Shown piece by piece: positions 32,657 to 43,620 of a stretch of 64,000 bases of DNA. Position 1 is the stretch's first letter; each line of letters begins with the position of its first letter. The DNA lies in contig NZ_FNVZ01000005.1 in NCBI RefSeq assembly GCF_900104625.1, positions 1,054,001-1,118,000 of the forward strand, given 5' to 3'. The notes under the pieces are model-generated. The model was not told the DNA's origin. It did no database searches and saw only the letters and a list, made by a program, of their open reading frames with translations. The position numbers and the translations under genes are program-made. The DNA comes from Leptotrichia massiliensis. GTDB lineage: Bacteria; Fusobacteriota; Fusobacteriia; Fusobacteriales; Leptotrichiaceae.

Positions 32657-34405
32657 TTATAACATGTGAATTTCCACTAACAAACTTTGGTATCCTTCCA
32701 AAACTAACACATTGCCATCATTTTCAACATTCTCATAGTTATTAATCAGAATATCTCCTAGCTTGATTTCTGTTTCATCAATATTTTTAGCAATTTCGCT
32801 TAGCTCCACTTTCTGTTTTTTATCAGAAAAATTATTAACGCAAAGAACTTGCTGATTTTCATATTTTCTTACATATGCGATTATTTCATCATTTTCCAAT
32901 TCTACTGGAACAAATTCTCCAAAAATCAGGCAATCTGAATATTTTCCATTTTGCCGTAAATCAATCATTTTTTTATAATGGGCAAAAATTGAATTTTCAT
33001 TATTTATTTGAGATTCTGCATTTACTTTATCTTGACTTCCCGTTAATTCTATCCATGCTTTTACATCTTCATTTTTTGAAAATCCTGCATTTTTAGTGCT
33101 ATTCCACTGGAAAGGTGTTCTTGAATTGTCACGGCTTCTTTTGTTTACAAAATATAGTGCTTCTTCAGGCGAAAACCCTTCTCCCAATGCTCGTTGATAC
33201 TGATCTTTGCTAGCAATATCATCAAACTGTGCTATGTCAGTTCTCTCAAAATTGTCCATTCCTATTTCCTGTCCCTGATAAATAAACGGTGTCCCACGTA
33301 AAAAGAAAAACAATGTCGCAAGTAATTTTGCATTTATTTCATTTGCTTTTTTCCCTAAAAATTTATTCAAACTTCTTGGCAAATCGTGATTTTCTAAAAA
33401 TGGTGCTCCCCATCCATATTTCTGCTGTGTCAGCTGACTTTCAAAAATTTTTTTTCTCAATTCATTAATTTTCACATCCTGCACTGAATAGTAAAAACCT
33501 TCTTTCGCCATATCCAAATCAGAATAGCTGAAATCAAAAATCATTGAAAAAAATCCATCTTCACCAATAAAATCATTGTATCTTTCGTATTCAAGTAAAG
33601 GTGTTTCAGCTACAGTCATGCAGTTGTACTTCTTAAATGTTTTTTTTGCCAGTTCTCCTAAAAATTCCTCAATTCCTGGCTGATTTAACGTATATTTTAT
33701 GCTAAATGCAAAACCATCTGCTCCATCAACAGGCAAGTCTAGATAATCTTTGTCTTTTTTTATTGAATTTATAGCATCTACCCTGAAACCTGCAATTCCT
33801 TTTTCCAGCCAGTAATTTACCATTTTATAAAGTTCTTCCCTAACTTCAGGATTTTCCCAATTTAAATCAGGCTGTTTCTTTGAAAATAAATGTAAATAAT
33901 ACATTTCATTCCCATTTTCATCAGTTTCTCCTTCAACCTTTTCCCAAGCAGAGCCTCCAAAATGGCTTCTCCAGTTTGTTGGTGGCAGTCCATTTTTTCC
34001 TCTTTTAAAAATATAATAATTTCTATACTTGCTTTCAGGATTTTTCAACGCTTCCAAAAACCACTCATGCTCATCTGAAGTATGATTAATTACTAAATCT
34101 AAAATTATCTTTATTTCTCTTTTTTCCGCCTCTGAAATTAATCTTTCCAAATCTTCCTTTGTTCCAAATTCAGGATTTATATCATAATAATCAGAAATAT
34201 CGTATCCATTGTCATCCATTGGCGACTTATACACAGGACAAATCCAGATAAGTGTTATCCCCAGATTTTTCAGATAGTCAAGTTTTTCAGTAATTCCATT
34301 TAAATCTCCGATTCCGTCATTGTTGCTGTCATAAAAACTTCTTGGATATATTTGATATCCAACTTCTTTTTTCCACCATTTTTTATCTAGTTTTTTTGTA
34401 TTCAT
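32657..34405 (-). CDS. GH13 alpha-glucosidase (oligo-1,6-glucosidase type)
   Basis: The protein has 582 residues. It hydrolyses terminal alpha-1,6 or alpha-1,4 glucosyl links of short sugars in the cytoplasm. KEVGYQIYPRSFYDSNNDGIGDLNGI is the GH13_31 start. Catalytic residues: nucleophile Asp in GFRVDAINSI, acid Glu in TVAETP, and the third Asp in LENHDLPR. The calcium-like loop DSNNDGIGD is present. No signal peptide. A trehalose-6-phosphate hydrolase is possible, but no treB-type PTS gene is near. It lies 123 nt after the GH4 gene on the same strand and may share its GntR control. Confidence 0.88.
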   Translation of the reverse strand: MNTKKLDKKWWKKEVGYQIYPRSFYDSNNDGIGDLNGITEKLDYLKNLGITLIWICPVYKSPMDDNGYDISDYYDINPEFGTKEDLERLISEAEKREIKIILDLVINHTSDEHEWFLEALKNPESKYRNYYIFKRGKNGLPPTNWRSHFGGSAWEKVEGETDENGNEMYYLHLFSKKQPDLNWENPEVREELYKMVNYWLEKGIAGFRVDAINSIKKDKDYLDLPVDGADGFAFSIKYTLNQPGIEEFLGELAKKTFKKYNCMTVAETPLLEYERYNDFIGEDGFFSMIFDFSYSDLDMAKEGFYYSVQDVKINELRKKIFESQLTQQKYGWGAPFLENHDLPRSLNKFLGKKANEINAKLLATLFFFLRGTPFIYQGQEIGMDNFERTDIAQFDDIASKDQYQRALGEGFSPEEALYFVNKRSRDNSRTPFQWNSTKNAGFSKNEDVKAWIELTGSQDKVNAESQINNENSIFAHYKKMIDLRQNGKYSDCLIFGEFVPVELENDEIIAYVRKYENQQVLCVNNFSDKKQKVELSEIAKNIDETEIKLGDILINNYENVENDGNVLVLEGYQSLLVEIHML

Positions 34406-34528
34406 ATTTTCTCCTTTTTTAGAATTATTTTATATTATCAATAAAAAGATTATCTCACAAGTTAATAATAATTCATAAATAAATTTTTAAACTTTTGAGA
34501 TAATCCTATAAATTAGTATATTTGTTAA

Positions 34529-35857
<1,329 letters not shown>

Positions 35858-35907
35858 TCATCTCCATTTCTATTTTTATTAATTTTTATTTCCTATTTTC
35901 ATTATTT

Positions 35908-35954
35908 ATTATATCACAATTTTTTAAAATGTCAACACTTTTATATAAATCTTT
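35908..35954 (-). promoter_or_regulatory. GH4 promoter with operator site A
   Basis: TTGACA (35930-35935) and TATAAT (35908-35913) on the minus strand are 16 nt apart. Operator-like site A (TTTTATATAAATCTTT, 35939-35954) lies just upstream of the -35 box. Confidence 0.7.
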
Positions 35955-35969
35955 TTAATTTTTCAAAAG

Positions 35970-36075
35970 AATTGTATAAACCTTTTTTTGTTGATATTTA
36001 TTATTATTTATTGTATAATCATAGTAATAATACTTAAAATCGAACTTAAAATTTATAAGAAAGGTTTATATAAAT
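35970..36075 (+). promoter_or_regulatory. GntR gene promoter with operator sites B and C
   Basis: TTGATA (35991-35996) and TATAAT (36014-36019) are 17 nt apart. Site B (AATTGTATAAACCTTT, 35970-35985) is just before the -35 box. Site C (AAAGGTTTATATAAAT, 36060-36075) is inverted and overlaps the region of the start codon. With site A they share WWTTRTATAAAYCTTT. Confidence 0.65.
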
Positions 36076-36077
36076 GA

Positions 36078-36785
36078 ATGAATAAATACGAAAAAGTATA
36101 TCACGATATAAAAGATAAAATTAAAAATGGTAAACTAAAGCCTGGAGATTTTCTAAAAAAAGAAGACGATTTGGCACTAGATTATAATTTTTCCAAGCTG
36201 ACTGTAAGAAAAGCTCTCTCCATGCTAGAAGCAGAAGGCTATATTCAAAAAATAAAAGGTAAAAAATCTATTATACTTGAGAAAAAAAATCTAGAAAATA
36301 TTTCTTTGACTTCCATTCAGACTGTACAAGAAATTAACAAGCTTCAAAATATTCATCTTGAAACTGATTTAATCAGTTTATACATTGTTCAAGGAGTAAA
36401 AAAACTAATGGAAGAATTTCAAGTACCTAAAAGTGCTGATTTTTATAAAGTTGTCCGTACCAATTCTTTAAATGGAGAAGTTTTAAATTATTCTACGAGT
36501 TTTTTTGATAGAAAAATTGTACCTTTTCTAAATGAAGAAATAGCAAAAAAATCAATATATGAATATCTGGAAAAAGAACTTAACCTAAAAATAGCTTATT
36601 CACGTAGAGATATTAGTTTTAGAAAAATTACTTCTGAAGAACAGAAATATTTTAAGTTAGAGGATATAAATATGGTTGTGGTTATTGAAACTCATGCCTA
36701 TCTTTCAAATGGCACACTATTTCAATACGAAACCATAATTCATCATCCTGAAAAATTTACCTTTAGTGCAATTGCAAAAAGATAG
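36078..36785 (+). CDS. GntR-family transcriptional regulator (HutC/TreR type)
   Basis: The protein has 235 residues. Residues 1-70 are a GntR winged helix (YEKVYHDIKDKIKNGKLKPGDFLKKEDDLA, then TVRKALSMLEAEGYI). Residues 80-235 form a UTRA sugar-binding domain ending FQYETIIHHPEKFTF. The ATG at 36074 gives a stop after three codons, so 36078 is the start. It is divergent from the 6-phospho-alpha-glucosidase gene, with three shared operator-like sites between and over the start. It likely represses the disaccharide genes and itself until a sugar phosphate binds. Confidence 0.88.
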   Translation: MNKYEKVYHDIKDKIKNGKLKPGDFLKKEDDLALDYNFSKLTVRKALSMLEAEGYIQKIKGKKSIILEKKNLENISLTSIQTVQEINKLQNIHLETDLISLYIVQGVKKLMEEFQVPKSADFYKVVRTNSLNGEVLNYSTSFFDRKIVPFLNEEIAKKSIYEYLEKELNLKIAYSRRDISFRKITSEEQKYFKLEDINMVVVIETHAYLSNGTLFQYETIIHHPEKFTFSAIAKR

Positions 36786-36841
36786 TTTAAATTTCAATAA
36801 TTTTTAAACAACAAACTCCCAAGAAATAAAATATAATAAAA

Positions 36842-36885
36842 ATTATGGGCTACACTAAGACATTCTCCTAGATCAAGCCCATATT
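36842..36885. terminator. Weak bidirectional terminator between convergent genes
   Basis: ATGGGCT (36845-36851) pairs with AGCCCAT (36876-36882) around a 24-nt loop, with A/T-rich flanks. Confidence 0.5.
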
Positions 36886-36895
36886 TTATTATTAA

Positions 36896-39079
36896 TTATT
36901 TTTTCTTACTCTCATATTCATTCATTAAGTCAATAATATGAGCATTTTCAACTTTATCATTATCAAGTTCAATAAGCCATTCAATAAACTCCTGTTCGTC
37001 TTTATATCTTCCAGCAAGTTTTGCACTATTGAAATCTTTTCTATAAAATTCCAGAATTCCACGCCGTTTTTTCCACAGACTGTAATGTCTTGCCTTGTAT
37101 TTAAACATAAGTCCATTTTCAGCACAAAATACAATACCTTCAGCATTTTCAAAATTATCATAATTTTCCATCAAGTCAATTATTTCGTCAAAGTTATTGC
37201 ATTTTTTGATTTCCTTTTTTATTTTAACAACATCATCATCAAAATTCAGCTCTTTTAAAAATCTTTCACTAAAATTATTATCCACATGCACACCATTTAT
37301 AAACAAGCTATTATCAATAACATCTAAAATAAAAAGATGTTCTCTTCCAAAATAATCAACTATGTGCCTATCTTCGTTTGAAACCACTTCAAATACTATG
37401 GAAACATCATTTTCACTGCAAATTCTGAAAATCTCATCTTTCATCTTTTTACTTGCTTTTTCAAAAAGAGTTTCAAAATATTTGACGTGTGTTCCATTTG
37501 TTACACTTTTGGTTGCAAATACAAATTTTTCATCAATAACTGAAAGTATTCCTAAGAATCCATTGTATTTTTCGTAAGCTGTAACTGGATAAACTATGTT
37601 GTTTTCAAGATATTCTCTAGTAGAATATTTATTTTCTCCGTAATTAAAAAATTTATTATAGCTTCTTATTTTCACTTTTCCTGTTTCCGCATCCACAAAA
37701 AGTCCACGTGCCTTAATTGTCGAGTCATTCCACAATTTTTTCCGAAACACGTTTCTTCCAAAATTTAATGAATATAAGTTCGGTTTTGTCTTTTTAACGC
37801 TGATCAGTTTACTTACAATCAATTTATTCACATCTTCATCCGCTGTCAAATTTATCTGCTTGTTTTCTTTTGCCTTTTCCAGTTCGTGCTGCAAATAATC
37901 TCTATCGTAAACAGTGTTTATAACTGATTTTTGCAAAATTTTATCTGGCATTACATCCAAATATTTCAGTTCTCCACCATACTCAATTTCTCCTTCCAGA
38001 CAAATTGAATGTTCAGTAGAATTTACACCTCTATGCCCATGAACCTGCACAAAATCCTGACATTTACCTTTCAAATAATTTTCCTCATAAAGTTCTCCAA
38101 TTTCGGTTTCAAAGCTTCCAACACCGTTTATCATTTCGTTAGTCGATACAAGTGCTAAATTAGGTACAAAAGACAGCCCTGCATGTGTACAAAGAATTTT
38201 ATGATTGTGAAATTTAAAGGCATAACATTGTCTTAATTTTTTATAAAATTTTCTAATTTCCCTTTTAAAACTATCTATATTTTTTTCATTTTCCAAAATT
38301 GCTGGCAAAGTTACATTTAAAAATTCCTTTGAGTTAATTTTAAAATCATTGGCAAAATTTTCCAGATGAATTTCATGATTTCCTTCAATCATTATAACAT
38401 TTTCCTTTTTATATAAATTCAGCATTAACAAAAGTGTCTGTTTATGCTCAATTCCTCTATCCAAAAAATCTCCTAAAAATACATACAAGGTATTTTTATC
38501 AAAATCCTTCACAATTTCAGAAATCGCTGTAAAGCACGAATGAATATCCCCAATTATCCGAACTTTATCATATTTTTCCGTTACATCGGCAACATAAAAA
38601 TTTATAATTTCATTTATGTAAAAAATTCTTTTAAAACTTCCTGAAAGTTTTTCATTTTGAATATTCCTAAACATTCTGCTTATAACATTTTCATCAACCT
38701 GCTTATAACTTTCCCTTTTTTTATTATTTTCAATACACTCTTCAAGGGGCGTATCAAGCTGATAGTAATAAATTGTATATTTATACTTGTCTGCAAGAGC
38801 CTTGTAGGAATTCATCGCTTTTTTTGTAGTATGTGTCGCATCAACAACTGTAAATTCTCCCTTTTTCATTCTTTCTTCCAAACAGTTAAAAAGCATTTCC
38901 CAAGCCAGCCTGTCATTTTTCTGCGAAATCTCAAAATCTCCAAATTTTGTCAATTTAGGATTGGAAATTAAAAGTCTAAATTTATCAGCCTCAAGAGTGT
39001 ATGGCTCCAAATTATTTTTCTTAATAAAGGTACTCTTCCCACTTCCGACTGTCCCACGTAGCAGTAACAGTGTTCTCAT
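36896..39079 (-). CDS. RNA repair enzyme: 5'-kinase, phosphatase and RNA ligase in one chain
   Basis: The protein has 727 residues in three domains. 1-165 is a polynucleotide kinase with P-loop GTVGSGKST (9-17) and VVDATHTTKKAM. 172-385 is a calcineurin-type phosphatase: GDIHS (177), GDFLDRG (203), EGNHEIH (232), THAG and HGHRG. About 430-727 is a T4 Rnl1-like ligase: KARGLFVDAETGKVKIRSYNKFFNYGE, then the adenylation motif EKYNGFLG with Lys504. Together these heal 2',3'-cyclic phosphate and 5'-OH ends and seal them. No Hen1 methyltransferase or anticodon nuclease is beside it. It is a single gene on the minus strand. Confidence 0.88.
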   Translation of the reverse strand: MRTLLLLRGTVGSGKSTFIKKNNLEPYTLEADKFRLLISNPKLTKFGDFEISQKNDRLAWEMLFNCLEERMKKGEFTVVDATHTTKKAMNSYKALADKYKYTIYYYQLDTPLEECIENNKKRESYKQVDENVISRMFRNIQNEKLSGSFKRIFYINEIINFYVADVTEKYDKVRIIGDIHSCFTAISEIVKDFDKNTLYVFLGDFLDRGIEHKQTLLLMLNLYKKENVIMIEGNHEIHLENFANDFKINSKEFLNVTLPAILENEKNIDSFKREIRKFYKKLRQCYAFKFHNHKILCTHAGLSFVPNLALVSTNEMINGVGSFETEIGELYEENYLKGKCQDFVQVHGHRGVNSTEHSICLEGEIEYGGELKYLDVMPDKILQKSVINTVYDRDYLQHELEKAKENKQINLTADEDVNKLIVSKLISVKKTKPNLYSLNFGRNVFRKKLWNDSTIKARGLFVDAETGKVKIRSYNKFFNYGENKYSTREYLENNIVYPVTAYEKYNGFLGILSVIDEKFVFATKSVTNGTHVKYFETLFEKASKKMKDEIFRICSENDVSIVFEVVSNEDRHIVDYFGREHLFILDVIDNSLFINGVHVDNNFSERFLKELNFDDDVVKIKKEIKKCNNFDEIIDLMENYDNFENAEGIVFCAENGLMFKYKARHYSLWKKRRGILEFYRKDFNSAKLAGRYKDEQEFIEWLIELDNDKVENAHIIDLMNEYESKKK

Positions 39080-39248
39080 TCTTCCTCCTTATCTTTTTTA
39101 TCTTACGATCTATTACAATTAAAAAACGCTTTTCTATCAATTAAACTTTTTAAATTCCATTACTCATAAGGTTTTGCATTTCATTTAAATTTCCGACAAA
39201 ATCTATTCCTTAAAATTTATTAGTTTTTTGAATTCGATTACATTTTTA

Positions 39249-40076
39249 TTACAAGTTTTTTAAAGCATATTTTCTAATTGCCTTTGCGACTCCATCGTTT
39301 TTATTAGTATCTGTCGTATAATTCGCAGATTTTAAAGCAAGTTCTGTAGCATTACCCATTGCAACACCATAATTTGCATATTCAAGCATTTCAACATCGT
39401 TGTTTCCATCTCCAATTGCCATTACTTCTTCCTGTTTTATCCCCAATTTTTCCACCAAAGCCTTTAAACCAGTTCCTTTATTATTTCCTTTTGGCAATAC
39501 TTCATAAACATAAGGCTGACTCAAGACCTCACTATAATTTTCTTTTAAAATATTTTCATAATTACTGTGAAACTCTGCCATTTTTTTAGGGTTTCCCAAA
39601 TACATTGCTTTAACAATATTGTATTTTCCGCTCTTAGCTTCTTCCAAAGTTATATCTGTAATATCAGAAAACACAAAGTTTGCATCCATAATAAGCTCAT
39701 CAGTTGGCTTTTTCCCGATATTAAAATAATGTTTTTCATCAACTAATGTAAAATTTATACCTTCCTTTTTTTCACTGCATTTATACAAATAATCGATGTC
39801 ATCAGCAGTCATCTTAGCCGAATCTATCAACTCCCAATCGTGAGTTCTATGAATTGAGCATCCATTATTTAATATAACATACCCTTCCAAATCCAGCTCA
39901 TGTAACTCAAGTTCCTCATAAAATGGCAAAATTCCATATAAAGGTCTGCCTGTACAAAGAACGATCTTTATCCCAGCCTCTATTGCTTCGTGAATAGCTT
40001 CTTTTTGTGCTTTATCAATATGTTTTTTCTCATTTAATAAAGTTCCATCCATATCAATTGCAATTAATTTTATCAT
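39249..40076 (-). CDS. Cof-type HAD sugar-phosphate phosphatase
   Basis: The protein has 275 residues. HAD motifs: IAIDMDGTLLNEKKHI (nucleophile Asp8), VLCTGRPLYG, a Lys in the C2B cap region, and MAIGDGNNDVEMLEYANYGVAMGNA. It belongs to the YidA/Cof subfamily (IIB cap), which acts on sugar phosphates or FMN/PLP; the exact substrate is not readable. It stands alone between the RNA repair gene and an OmpA gene. Confidence 0.9.
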   Translation of the reverse strand: MIKLIAIDMDGTLLNEKKHIDKAQKEAIHEAIEAGIKIVLCTGRPLYGILPFYEELELHELDLEGYVILNNGCSIHRTHDWELIDSAKMTADDIDYLYKCSEKKEGINFTLVDEKHYFNIGKKPTDELIMDANFVFSDITDITLEEAKSGKYNIVKAMYLGNPKKMAEFHSNYENILKENYSEVLSQPYVYEVLPKGNNKGTGLKALVEKLGIKQEEVMAIGDGNNDVEMLEYANYGVAMGNATELALKSANYTTDTNKNDGVAKAIRKYALKNL

Positions 40077-40159
40077 TGTTTTCCTTTCCGTTTCAAAATT
40101 GTATTACTAATATTTTTTATAAAAAATTTATTTAATTATAATAATTATTTATATAAACT

Positions 40160-40194
40160 TAAAAGGAATTATCCCAAAACTAGAAATAATTCCC
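40160..40194 (-). terminator. Terminator of the OmpA-family gene
   Basis: On the minus strand GGAATTATTTC pairs with GGGATAATTCC (about 11 bp) around an 8-nt loop and is followed by TTTT. Confidence 0.75.
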
Positions 40195-40219
40195 CATAAC
40201 AAATAAATAATTCGACTTG

Positions 40220-40996
40220 TTATACTTGACCTTTTTTCACAAATCTAAATTCTACTCTTCGATTTCCTTCTCTTCCTTCTTCTGTATCATTTGTTTTAAT
40301 TGGATTACTTTCTCCACGTCCTATTATATCCAAAACTCTATCTTTAGAAAGTCCTAATTCTATCAATTTTGAACTTACTTTCTCAGCTCTTCTAAGAGAC
40401 AATCTTTTATTATATGAAGATGCACCCCTAGTATCTGTATATCCAACTATTGATACAAGAAAATCATTTTTTTCAATATAATCCTTTATGTCACGTAAAA
40501 CAGGATATGCTTCCTTGTTTATATCGATGCTATTTTTATGAAAGCTCAAATCATTCGTTCTCAATGTTATTATTTCTGATTTTGAAATTTCTACTCTTTC
40601 CGGATTATTTATTGGATTTTTCTGAATATCGGAAGATATCTGTTCAGATTGTACTGGTGTTACTGTTGGCTCTTGTTGAGAAACAGTTACTGATTTCTGC
40701 TGAGTTTGTTCTGGTGCTGCTATTGGTGTTGGTGTTTTTTTATCAACTATTTGTGTTCCAGTACCATCTTGTGTTAATGTAACTGTTATTAAATCTGGAT
40801 TTTCTTCTGCTGATACTGTCTTTTGAGGATTTGGCGTATCTAGTGTAGGGACATCATTTTTTACATCCTGTTGTATATCCGCCACATTCGCACGAATTAT
40901 ATCTTTTCTCATATCAGAAGTTGTTATTTTTTCAGATACCGTTGGTACAGCCATTGCTACTATTGAAGAAACTGCAACTAATGTTGGCTTTTTCAT
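40220..40996 (-). CDS. OmpA-family outer membrane-linked protein
   Basis: The protein has 258 residues. A short N-terminal hydrophobic stretch (residues 4-19) is a probable signal sequence, with unclear cleavage. Residues 30-140 are a Pro/Thr/Gln-rich low-complexity linker. Residues 145-258 are an OmpA C-terminal peptidoglycan-binding domain: FHKNSIDINKEAYPVLRDI, VGYTDTRGASSYNKRLSLRRAEKV and GRGESNPIKTNDTEEGREGNRRVEF. It supports a two-membrane cell with the wall tied to the envelope. There is no beta-barrel domain. Confidence 0.85.
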   Translation of the reverse strand: MKKPTLVAVSSIVAMAVPTVSEKITTSDMRKDIIRANVADIQQDVKNDVPTLDTPNPQKTVSAEENPDLITVTLTQDGTGTQIVDKKTPTPIAAPEQTQQKSVTVSQQEPTVTPVQSEQISSDIQKNPINNPERVEISKSEIITLRTNDLSFHKNSIDINKEAYPVLRDIKDYIEKNDFLVSIVGYTDTRGASSYNKRLSLRRAEKVSSKLIELGLSKDRVLDIIGRGESNPIKTNDTEEGREGNRRVEFRFVKKGQV

Positions 40997-41029
40997 GATT
41001 TATTCTTCCTCCCTTTTCAGTCAGCTATT

Positions 41030-41773
41030 TTATTTTTGGCTTTTTTCTAAATCATATTTTTTAATTAATTCATCATATTTTCCATTTTCTCTCATTTTTT
41101 TCAATTCAGCATTTATTTGTTTTATTAATTCAGGGTTTTTACCTTTGTTTACAGCCATTGCCATTCCAATTTTAGCTGGTTTTTCATCAAAAATTTCCAT
41201 TTCAGGATTTTTTTTCATATATTCTTCAGCTACTGCTTTTTCAAGAATAATCACATCTATTTTTCCAGCTTTTAAATCCAAAATTGTATTTACAGTGCTT
41301 TCATTTGGCACAACAGTCGCTCCGTTAATCGCTTTTGCTGCTATTTCCTGAATTGTTCCAAGCTGAACTCCTATTTTCTTACCACTTAATGTAGATGGTG
41401 TAACCGCTGTATTTCCTTTTTTTCTTATATAAGTTTCTTTTGAAATAAAATAATCATCTGTAAAATCAACTGATTTTTTTCTTTCTTCAGTAGAACTCAT
41501 ACCAGATACAATAATATCAATTTTCCCTGCTTTTAATGCTGGTATCAGACCATCAAAGGACTGGTCTATAATTTCAACTTCATATCCAAGATTTTTCCCA
41601 ATTTCATTTATCATATCTACATCAAATCCAGCAACTTGACCATTTTCAATATATTCAAACGGAGCAAAAACTGCATTTAATCCCACTCTTAATTTTTTCT
41701 GCCCACTATCTTTTTTTCCACACGACACAAGTCCAAAAATTACCAATGTCAATACTAAAAATACTTTTTTCAT
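41030..41773 (-). CDS. Polar amino-acid ABC transporter, substrate-binding lipoprotein
   Basis: The protein has 247 residues. The lipobox is GLVSC (Cys18). SBP family 3 motifs follow: LRVGLNAVFAPFEYIENGQVAGFDVDMINEIGKNLGY, FDGLIPALKAGKIDIIVSGMSSTEERKKSVDFTDDYF and a C-terminal KYDELIKKY. It binds polar amino acids such as glutamine or arginine outside the inner membrane. It is the third gene of a permease-ATPase-binding protein operon, 111 nt after the ATPase gene. Confidence 0.92.
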   Translation of the reverse strand: MKKVFLVLTLVIFGLVSCGKKDSGQKKLRVGLNAVFAPFEYIENGQVAGFDVDMINEIGKNLGYEVEIIDQSFDGLIPALKAGKIDIIVSGMSSTEERKKSVDFTDDYFISKETYIRKKGNTAVTPSTLSGKKIGVQLGTIQEIAAKAINGATVVPNESTVNTILDLKAGKIDVIILEKAVAEEYMKKNPEMEIFDEKPAKIGMAMAVNKGKNPELIKQINAELKKMRENGKYDELIKKYDLEKSQK

Positions 41774-41884
41774 AACCTTCCTCGCTTTCCATTTTTATAT
41801 TTCATTTTTATTTATGTTTATCTAAAATTACTAATTTATCCTAAATACTTATCATTTTTCCACTATCTAGTTAAAATCATTTTT

Positions 41885-42613
41885 TTAATGATTTAGCACT
41901 TTGTCTAAAAATTCCCTTGCTCTTTCTGTTTTTGGATTATCAAATAAATCCTGTGGTTTTGCATCTTCCAGAATATATCCCTCATCCATAAAAAATACTC
42001 TATTTGCAACATTTCTAGCAAATCCCATTTCATGTGTTACCACAATCATCGTCATTCCAGCATTTGCAAGTTCTCTCATTACCTCCAGAACTTCCCCTAT
42101 CATTTCAGGATCAAGTGCAGATGTTGGTTCATCAAATAAAATTACTTTTGGATTCATTGCTAATGCCCTTGCAATCGCAACCCTTTGTTTCTGACCACCA
42201 GACAACTTGTTTGGATAAACATCTTTTTTATCAGCAAGTCCTACTTTTTCCAATAATTCTACAGCCAATTTTTCTGCCTCAGATTTTGACATTTTTTTCA
42301 GTCTAATTGGTCCTAAAGTAATATTTTCCAATACTGTTTTGTGAGGGTATAAATTAAAGTGCTGAAACACCATTCCAACTTCTTCACGAATTTTGTTTAT
42401 ATCCACTCCATGTTCCAAAATATTTGTGTTATTTATTTTAATTTCTCCAGATGTAGGTTCTTCAAGTCTATTTATACAACGTAAAAATGTTGATTTTCCA
42501 CTTCCAGAAGGCCCTATAATTGAAATTACTTCCCCCTCTTTGATTTCAGTGCTAATTCCTTTTAGCACTTCCAGTTCTCCATATTTCTTCTTCAAATTTT
42601 TTATCTTAATCAT
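41885..42613 (-). CDS. Polar amino-acid ABC transporter, ATP-binding protein
   Basis: The protein has 242 residues. Walker A is [24 protein letters not shown]-loop [16 protein letters not shown], signature [16 protein letters not shown], Walker [16 protein letters not shown] and the switch His in VTHEMGFA. This is the GlnQ/HisP class (COG1126). It overlaps the permease gene by 8 nt, indicating translational coupling. Confidence 0.95.
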   Translation of the reverse strand: MIKIKNLKKKYGELEVLKGISTEIKEGEVISIIGPSGSGKSTFLRCINRLEEPTSGEIKINNTNILEHGVDINKIREEVGMVFQHFNLYPHKTVLENITLGPIRLKKMSKSEAEKLAVELLEKVGLADKKDVYPNKLSGGQKQRVAIARALAMNPKVILFDEPTSALDPEMIGEVLEVMRELANAGMTMIVVTHEMGFARNVANRVFFMDEGYILEDAKPQDLFDNPKTERAREFLDKVLNH

Positions 42614-43343
42614 TTTCCTTTAATCTCATCTCCAATCGTTTCCCAATAAATGAGAATAATTTTACGCTGATATAATAAACCAAACCAGTAAATAAGATTG
42701 GTTTTACACTATAATATACAGCTTGTAAACTTTTACTGTTCATTGTAATGTCTACAACACTAATATATCCTACAACAGCTGTTTCCTTAAACAAGTTTAT
42801 AAATTCATTTAAGAGTGCTGGTAAAATATTTTTTATAGCTTGCGGCATTATAATTTCATTCATTGCCATTCTATAAGGCATACCAGTCGCTCTTGCAGCT
42901 TCCATTTGTCCCTTATCTATACTTTCAATTCCAGAACGAATTGTCTCCTCCACATAAGCCGCACTATTAAGTCCTAAAGCAATTAATGCAATCCAGTAAT
43001 TATTAAATATCACAACTACAAAAGATAGTGTCAAAAGCTGTAGAACCATTGGTGTACCACGCATTATATCAACATATTCATCAATAACAACATCTTTTAT
43101 CATATTAACAGTTTCACTTTTTGTCTTTTGAAATTTAAAAAATGCTAACAACATTCCCAAAAGAATACCAATAGCAGCCCCTCCGACTGTCAGTCCTAAC
43201 GTAGTTACAAAGTAGCTACTTGCATAAATTTCCCATTCTTTTGGTTTCATATCATACGGAAACACAAGAAGCACAGCAACAGTTACAACTGCTATAAAAA
43301 ATGAGGTTTTTACTATTTTTCGTGTTTTTTCCAATTCTTCCAT
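42606..43343 (-). CDS. Polar amino-acid ABC transporter, permease
   Basis: The protein has 245 residues with about five membrane segments. [15 protein letters not shown] is the HisM-type motif and [49 protein letters not shown] is the EAA loop that contacts the ATPase. It is the first gene of the operon. A single permease suggests a homodimeric channel. Confidence 0.93.
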   Translation of the reverse strand: MEELEKTRKIVKTSFFIAVVTVAVLLVFPYDMKPKEWEIYASSYFVTTLGLTVGGAAIGILLGMLLAFFKFQKTKSETVNMIKDVVIDEYVDIMRGTPMVLQLLTLSFVVVIFNNYWIALIALGLNSAAYVEETIRSGIESIDKGQMEAARATGMPYRMAMNEIIMPQAIKNILPALLNEFINLFKETAVVGYISVVDITMNSKSLQAVYYSVKPILFTGLVYYISVKLFSFIGKRLEMRLKEND

Positions 43344-43620
43344 TATATTTAATGAACTTTAATTTTGTTCATATCCTCCTTATATTTTAGTTATTATAAT
43401 ATTATTATACCTAATATTTATAGGTTTTTCAATAAAAAAATTTTATTTTATTATCTAACTCATTCATTTTCTTCTATTTAGCCCTCTTCAAAGACTATTA
43501 AATATTTTTTCAAAATATTTTTAAATAATTAAGTGATATAGTTACTTGATTTTGGAAATAATGTTTATAAACACAACAAAAATTCCAAAACAGAATATAA
43601 TTTAAAAAGGAGTTATAACT

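Noticed and set aside
41874-41895. Terminator between the ABC ATPase and binding-protein genes
   Set aside because: AAATCATT/AATGATTT can pair, but it overlaps the ATPase stop codon and has no T-run; too weak to list.
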